64,000 nucleotides of DNA. It comes from Pseudoalteromonas sp. XMcav2-N (GTDB lineage Bacteria > Pseudomonadota > Gammaproteobacteria > Enterobacterales > Alteromonadaceae). Position numbers and translations under genes: made by a program. The notes under the pieces are model-generated. The model did no database searches and had not been told where the DNA came from. It saw nothing but the letters and a program-made list of their open reading frames with translations. The stretch is from assembly GCF_024124545.1 (NCBI RefSeq), contig NZ_JAMXSF010000005.1:62001-126000 (forward strand), written 5' to 3'. Numbering within the stretch: the stretch's first letter is position 1; each line of letters opens with the position of its first letter. Positions 61,376-64,000 of the stretch are shown in pieces.

Positions 61376-63523
61376 TTACTGATCGTTTTGTCCCGCCTGA
61401 ATAGCGGTCAGAGCAATCGTGTAAACAATATCATCAACCAGCGCGCCGCGGCTAAGGTCGTTAACGGGCTTGCGCATACCTTGCAGCATGGGCCCTATGC
61501 TGATCAGATCGGCACTTCGCTGTACGGCTTTGTAAGTGGTGTTTCCAGTATTGAGGTCCGGGAATACAAATACCGTCGCTTTACCAGCTACTTTGCTGTT
61601 TGGCGCTTTCTTACGTGCAACATTTTCCATAATGGCTGCGTCGTACTGCAGTGGCCCGTCGATATCCAAATCCGGTCGTTTTTCTTGCGCAATACGCGTA
61701 GCTTCACGCACTTTGTCAACATCGGCTCCCTGGCCAGATGTACCGGTACTATAGCTTATCATCGCCACTTTAGGCTCAATGCCAAATGCGGCAGCAGACT
61801 CAGCAGACTGGATTGCAATGTCAGCCAGTTGCTCAGCGGTGGGGTCCGGGTTAATGGCACAATCGCCATAAACAAGAACCTGATCGGGCAATAGCATAAA
61901 GAACACAGAACTGACCAGTGACGAGTCCGGGGCTGTTTTGATTAGCTGAAGTGGTGGACGAATGGTGTTCGCGGTCGTGTTGACTGCACCCGATACCAAA
62001 CCGTCCACTTTGTCTTCGGCCAGCATCATGGTGCCCAGCACCACATTGTCTTGTAGTTGCTCTGCCGCCACAACTTCCGTCAGGCCCTTGTTTTTGCGCA
62101 GCTCAACCATAGGCGCTATGTACTTTTCAACCTCTTCATTGGGATCGAGAATGGTGACATTGTCATTCAGCTCGACCCCTTGCTGCGCGGCGATACGTTC
62201 GATTTCTTCTCTGTCACCCAACAGCACTGTTTTGGCAATGCCTCGCTCACCACAGATAGCTGCGGCTTTAATGGTACGAGGCTCGTTGCCCTCTGGCAGT
62301 ACTATGGTCTTATTTGCTTTACGTGCTGAATCTGTCAGCAAGAAACGAAACGCCGGAGGCGATAACTTTCGGGTTCGGGCCACGCCCTGAGCCAGCGAGT
62401 CCAGCCAGTCGGCGTCAATATGATCGGCATTATGTTGCTTCACTTTGTCGATGCGCTGTTCATCATCAGCAGGGACTTCCATATTAAAGTTATGCAATAA
62501 CAACGAGGTCCGCCAGGTATCTGCAGTGGTAGCCAGGATTGGCAGGCCCGTTGCCATGGCTTGTTCGCACAGCTCCATGATTTTGGCTTCTGGTTTGAAT
62601 CCGCCAGTGAGCAAAATGGCACCCAGCTTTGTTCCGTTCATGGCACTCAAGCAGCCCGCAACCAGAATATCGGAGCGGTCACCTGGCGTGACCAACAGGG
62701 CGCCTGGTGTAAAGTGATTGAGGATATTTGAGACAGTTCTGGCACAAAAGGTGACTCGTCTTAAACGGCGATGCGCCATGTCACCGGCGTTGATCACCTC
62801 CGCGCCCAGATAGTTACTCAGGTCAACCACACGTGGCGCGACCAGATCAAAATCCCACGGAATAGCACCAAGCAACATAAACGGATGCTTGCGGAAGATG
62901 GGCAAAGAAGCCAGCCTGTTTAGCTCATTCTCCAATTGCTCCGGCTCATGTTGATCAACCAGATCGGCACGTGCCCGGCCATCTTCATCAAGTGGTGCGT
63001 TTACTTTGTTAAAGATACAGCCTAGTACCCGAGCGTGGTCGACGCCACCATAGTTGCCCGCGGCAATTTCCAGGCGGTCTTCGAGTTGGTTATTGCTGTC
63101 GTTGCCCGGGGTGAGTACAAACACAATATCTGCACCGAGTGTCTGGGCGATTTCCCGGTTGACACGGCCTGCGTAAGGCTGACGACGTGTTGGCACCATG
63201 CCTTCGATAATAGCCACTTCACCCGGGTTAATAGCACTTTCAAAGCGCTCGACTATTTCTTCGAGTAAATCGTCGCCTTTGCCATCGCCAATCATTTGTT
63301 CGGTATAGCTCAGCTCAAATGGTTTAGGCGGGGAAATAGAAGATCCCTGTTGTACAATCAAGGTTGATTTTTCCGGGCCTGTGTCTTCTTTCCGGGGTTG
63401 TGCTATTGGCTTAAAAAAATTAACCGCAACGGCTTTTTGTTCCAACGCGCGCACCAAACCAACCGACACGGACGTTAAGCCAACGCCGGTTGAAATAGGG
63501 ATCAGCATAATACGACGGCTCAT
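61376..63523 (-). CDS. pta: Phosphate acetyltransferase, long form
   Basis: This is a 715-residue enzyme with the N-terminal BioD-like domain ([17 protein letters not shown], about 1-230), a DRTGG domain (about 240-340) and the C-terminal PTA domain (about 385-710) with [61 protein letters not shown] and [20 protein letters not shown]. It converts acetyl-CoA to acetyl phosphate. Three bases separate it from the ackA stop, so the two are one operon. Confidence 0.96.
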   Translation of the reverse strand: MSRRIMLIPISTGVGLTSVSVGLVRALEQKAVAVNFFKPIAQPRKEDTGPEKSTLIVQQGSSISPPKPFELSYTEQMIGDGKGDDLLEEIVERFESAINPGEVAIIEGMVPTRRQPYAGRVNREIAQTLGADIVFVLTPGNDSNNQLEDRLEIAAGNYGGVDHARVLGCIFNKVNAPLDEDGRARADLVDQHEPEQLENELNRLASLPIFRKHPFMLLGAIPWDFDLVAPRVVDLSNYLGAEVINAGDMAHRRLRRVTFCARTVSNILNHFTPGALLVTPGDRSDILVAGCLSAMNGTKLGAILLTGGFKPEAKIMELCEQAMATGLPILATTADTWRTSLLLHNFNMEVPADDEQRIDKVKQHNADHIDADWLDSLAQGVARTRKLSPPAFRFLLTDSARKANKTIVLPEGNEPRTIKAAAICGERGIAKTVLLGDREEIERIAAQQGVELNDNVTILDPNEEVEKYIAPMVELRKNKGLTEVVAAEQLQDNVVLGTMMLAEDKVDGLVSGAVNTTANTIRPPLQLIKTAPDSSLVSSVFFMLLPDQVLVYGDCAINPDPTAEQLADIAIQSAESAAAFGIEPKVAMISYSTGTSGQGADVDKVREATRIAQEKRPDLDIDGPLQYDAAIMENVARKKAPNSKVAGKATVFVFPDLNTGNTTYKAVQRSADLISIGPMLQGMRKPVNDLSRGALVDDIVYTIALTAIQAGQNDQ

Positions 63524-63526
63524 GGT

Positions 63527-64000
63527 TTAGTGCTCCTGTGCCAGTTGCGCGGCATCATGGGCAATGACCCATTCTTCATTCGTTGGGATCACCCATGCTT
63601 TGGTCGCAGCGCCAGCACGGGTAATTTCACCCTCTTTGCCAAAGCGGGCATCGAGGTTTGCCTGCGCATCAATCTCCATCCCTAAAAAGCCGAGTTGTTC
63701 AACCACTTTTGCGCGGATCACATCTGAGTTTTCGCCAATACCACCGGTAAATACCAGCGCATCCACGCCACCGAGGGGCACTGCAAAGCTGGCAATTTGC
63801 TTAGCCAGGCGATAACAAAACATGTCCAGCGCCAAAGTTGCCTGGGGGTGTCCATCTGCGGCGGCTTCTTCAATGGTACGGCAATCATTCGACAATTCAC
63901 TGATCCCCAACAAGCCACTTTGCTTGTTCAGCAAGGTATCGACTTGCTCTACGCTATAAGCTAGCTGGTTAACCAGATAGGAAAACAGGCCCGGATCGAT
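63527..64000 (-). CDS. ackA: Acetate kinase, C-terminal part (5' end outside the window)
   Basis: 157 codons are visible; the frame is open to the right edge with IDPGLFSYLVNQLAYSVE. The C-terminal acetate kinase sequence includes LLGISELSNDCRTIEE, FVFTGGIGENSD-type LVFTGGIGENSDVIRAKV and the end VIPTNEEWVIAHDAA. It phosphorylates acetate/ADP with Pta. The missing part is about 60% of a typical 400-residue enzyme. Confidence 0.95.
   Translation of the reverse strand: MDPGLFSYLVNQLAYSVEQVDTLLNKQSGLLGISELSNDCRTIEEAAADGHPQATLALDMFCYRLAKQIASFAVPLGGVDALVFTGGIGENSDVIRAKVVEQLGFLGMEIDAQANLDARFGKEGEITRAGAATKAWVIPTNEEWVIAHDAAQLAQEH

Overview
The window reads as chromosome of a marine gammaproteobacterium of the Alteromonadales, most likely a pigmented Pseudoalteromonas-like strain. 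Pointers are the SapC/tryptophan-halogenase-like/TonB receptor locus, a CLCA_X-type zincin, a D-glycerate 3-kinase-like protein, baeSR-like and AlaA/DapE/Pta-AckA genes, and moderate GC. This assignment is from gene content only; no 16S or other marker rRNA is present. I see no tRNA, rRNA, CRISPR array or intact insertion sequence.

Layout. (1) 1-3773, minus strand: a borosin-type RiPP locus. It has a 965-residue fusion protein with an alpha-N-methyltransferase domain, a 94-residue putative precursor with an Asp-Val/Asp-Ile repeat core, and the start of a dioxygenase-like gene that runs off the left edge. A small Cys-containing ORF (3996-4196) and a PagL-type lipid A deacylase lie upstream. 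(2) 5175-6656: orphan mlaC and recR. (3) 7364-16713: an eight-gene biosynthetic cluster (aldolase, FAH-fold enzyme, A-PCP NRPS didomain, AsnB-like amidotransferase, thioesterase, PP-loop ATPase with CxxC, EamA exporter, atypical SDR). It sits between recR and htpG, which are neighbours in many gammaproteobacteria, so it looks like an accessory insertion. (4) 16846-28265: htpG, a secreted Cys-rich protein, then a carbohydrate-type TonB receptor with two LacI-like operators, two tandem flavin-halogenase-like genes and sapC, then isoaspartyl peptidase and a CBS protein. (5) 28458-46654: hrpA, small signalling proteins, a BaeSR-like two-component pair, a kinase, a cupin, a DUF6765-like protein, the tmk-holB-pilZ-tatD operon, a PhoD-like phosphatase and a giant beta-propeller histidine kinase. 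(6) 46655-64000: REP-like repeats, GNAT and NADAR genes, metG diverging from mrp-dcd, a degenerate-GGDEF/EAL protein, CLCA_X and DTW proteins, an Hpt protein, alaA, a five-gene minus-strand operon (M15 peptidase, dapE, yffB-like, EIIA-like, ACT), and pta with partial ackA.

Functional links. The borosin methyltransferase and precursor are 20 bp apart, and a perfect hairpin after the precursor probably sets its excess over the downstream oxygenase. The recR-htpG island has the parts to build, amidate or otherwise tailor, release and export a small amino-acid-derived metabolite. The TonB/halogenase/SapC locus looks like a regulated glycan-uptake locus. Most of the remaining genes are housekeeping.
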